A stretch of DNA of 64,000 bases. It comes from MH13 sp040219355. GTDB taxonomy: Bacteria > Pseudomonadota > Alphaproteobacteria > Rhizobiales > MH13. The position numbers and the translations under genes were made by a program. Under the pieces are notes generated by a model. That model saw only the letters and a list, made by a program, of their open reading frames with translations, was not told the DNA's origin and did no database searches. This document shows positions 63,026 through 64,000 of this stretch, one piece after another (position 1 is the first letter of the stretch; each line of letters starts with the position of its first letter). The stretch lies in contig JAVJSN010000017.1 of the NCBI GenBank assembly GCA_040219355.1, positions 62,001 through 126,000 on the forward strand. The letters are read 5' to 3'.

Positions 63026-63603
63026 GGCTCCCAGATCATGCGGTTGAGCACCGCATCATTGAGCTCATTGCCACGCGGCATGCGCCCTTCGCGCCAAAGC
63101 GGCACTGAGTAAACATAGGTGATGGCGCTGCCAGCACGTCTGCACACTGCCATCTGTTCCCAGGAGCCGGTGCCCTCATCGCATTGCATCGAATTTCCGC
63201 CTGTCTGCCGATAGGACATGCCAACGCGAGCTCCGCCGGGGCCAGGCACATCTTCTGAAACAATCTGCGCACCCGTGATGCGCCCGCCTGATCCTTGAAA
63301 CCGCGCCATCTGCAAACCTGAGGGGCCGAAGGCGGCAAGTTGTGCGATCACTCGGCCTTGATAGGTGGCATTGACGGTTTCGACTCGCGCGCCGCCCAAC
63401 GCTTCAGATATGGCGCTGGAGGAAAAGCGCGTGGACTGATCCACCAACCCAACTCCGGTTTCACTCAAAGCGAGTCCGGGAACTGTGGTGGGTTGAACGG
63501 CAACTGGCGCGGCATATTCATCGCGACCAGCGCAAGCAGCTAACAAAAGTGCGGATGCAAAAAGAACGGCAATGCGAAAGGGATGTTTGGGCAAAGGGAT
63601 CAC
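63022..63603 (-). CDS. Putative lipoprotein, possible DUF1131-like
   Basis: This 193-residue protein has a lipoprotein signal with lipobox LLAAC (Cys near residue 24). The mature part has a central beta-rich region with GPGGARVGMSY and two cysteines (MQCDEG, AVCRRAG) that could pair. The pattern GPGGxxVGxSY followed by C...C recalls the DUF1131 envelope lipoproteins, but I am not certain. The gene overlaps meaB by 4 bases (ATGA), so both are translated from one message, although no functional link is obvious. Confidence 0.75.
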   Translation of the reverse strand: MIPLPKHPFRIAVLFASALLLAACAGRDEYAAPVAVQPTTVPGLALSETGVGLVDQSTRFSSSAISEALGGARVETVNATYQGRVIAQLAAFGPSGLQMARFQGSGGRITGAQIVSEDVPGPGGARVGMSYRQTGGNSMQCDEGTGSWEQMAVCRRAGSAITYVYSVPLWREGRMPRGNELNDAVLNRMIWEP

Positions 63604-63695
63604 TCAAGACGTGGTATCTGCCGAACCTTGTACCGGATTCTTTGCCAAGAAAAAGGCCAGTCAGATAGGTGCTCTACCGGAGAAGCTAGCGCGAA

Positions 63696-64000
63696 CTAAC
63701 GCACCGTGACAGCAGTCCCTGAGGCTGTGACCATTAACATGCCGCCGCCACTGCCAACCGTTACCGTTTCATAATCCAGATCGATGCCGATGATTGCGTT
63801 GGCACCCAGCGCGTTGGCGCGTTCTTCCATCTCTTGCATGGCGATAGCGCGGGCCTTGGCAAGTTCCTTTTCGTAGGCGCCTGAACGCCCGCCGACGATA
63901 TCGCGAATGCCCGCAAAAAGGTCCTTGAAAATGTTGGCACCCAATATCGCTTCACCGGTCACGATACCTCGATAGTCGGTAACGGTCTTGTCCTGCAACG
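63696..64000 (-). CDS. YbjQ-family (DUF74) heavy-metal-binding-like protein, 5' end cut
   Basis: The visible 101 codons hold the core of the YbjQ/UPF0145 family: YRGIVTGEAILGANIFKDLFAGIRD, ARAIAMQEMEERANALGANAIIGIDLDYE and a C-terminal MVTASGTAV. Family proteins are about 105-110 residues and begin with a few strand residues before this point, so only the start is missing beyond the window edge. The function is unknown; a pentameric metal-binding fold is known for relatives. Confidence 0.9.
   Translation of the reverse strand, partial: LQDKTVTDYRGIVTGEAILGANIFKDLFAGIRDIVGGRSGAYEKELAKARAIAMQEMEERANALGANAIIGIDLDYETVTVGSGGGMLMVTASGTAVTVR

Overview
The window reads as one chromosomal segment of an alphaproteobacterium, most likely of the order Hyphomicrobiales. 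Reasons: aerobic-type cobalamin genes (cobN, cobW, cobO, cobU) behind a B12 riboswitch; a UDP-glucose dehydrogenase/UDP-glucuronate epimerase pair; a Tat-exported beta-helix protein; Omp25-like porin architecture; and a TAXI-type TRAP transporter with an HpsN-like dehydrogenase, which hints at a marine or plant-associated lifestyle. No rRNA, tRNA, IS element, prophage, CRISPR array or clear pseudogene was seen. Genes are tightly packed in operons, and both window edges cut a gene.

Layout. 1-5.5 kb: the end of a form II CO-dehydrogenase-like cluster (coxE, coxG, coxS, coxL, coxM), closed by a large hairpin. 5.8-9.1 kb: a NIT-HAMP-MCP-PilZ chemoreceptor, a porin-like outer membrane protein and a 25-residue lipoprotein. 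9.2-19.7 kb (minus): a ten-gene sugar/polyol operon (binding protein, two permeases, a 62-residue membrane protein, a DUF1801 protein, two ATPases, a dihydroxyacetone-kinase family enzyme, xylB, xylA) under two palindromic operators. 19.8-26.1 kb: acetyltransferase, homocysteine methyltransferase family, TetR, a secreted protein, and a Gfo/Idh-isomerase-LacI sugar cluster. 26.2-28.2 kb: glutathione-dependent formaldehyde oxidation (adhC, fghA). 28.1-33.5 kb: an uncharacterised ClpP-fold/membrane coiled-coil gene pair, a soluble chemoreceptor and two membrane proteins. 33.6-35.9 kb: UDP-glucuronate/galacturonate synthesis. 36-42.6 kb: TAXI-TRAP transporter, HpsN-like dehydrogenase, SDR and LacI regulator. 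42.6-45.8 kb: Zur and ZnuCBA around a Zur box. 45.8-59.2 kb: vitamin B12 uptake (btuBCD, btuF) and late aerobic synthesis (cobD, cobQ, cobO, cobN, cobW, cobU). 59.3-64 kb: an aminotransferase, the Tat beta-helix protein, meaB, a lipoprotein and a truncated YbjQ-family gene.

How it fits together. The B12 block joins import through TonB-dependent BtuB and BtuCDF, cobalt insertion (CobN with the CobW metallochaperone), adenosylation (CobO), amidation (CobQ) and nucleotide-loop steps (CobD, CobU); nearby meaB protects an adenosylcobalamin-dependent mutase. The two large catabolic units (xylAB/DAK and TRAP/HpsN-like/SDR) each have a plausible palindromic operator upstream of the solute-binding protein gene, and two LacI-type regulators are in the window. 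Substrates of both units are inferred only from family membership.
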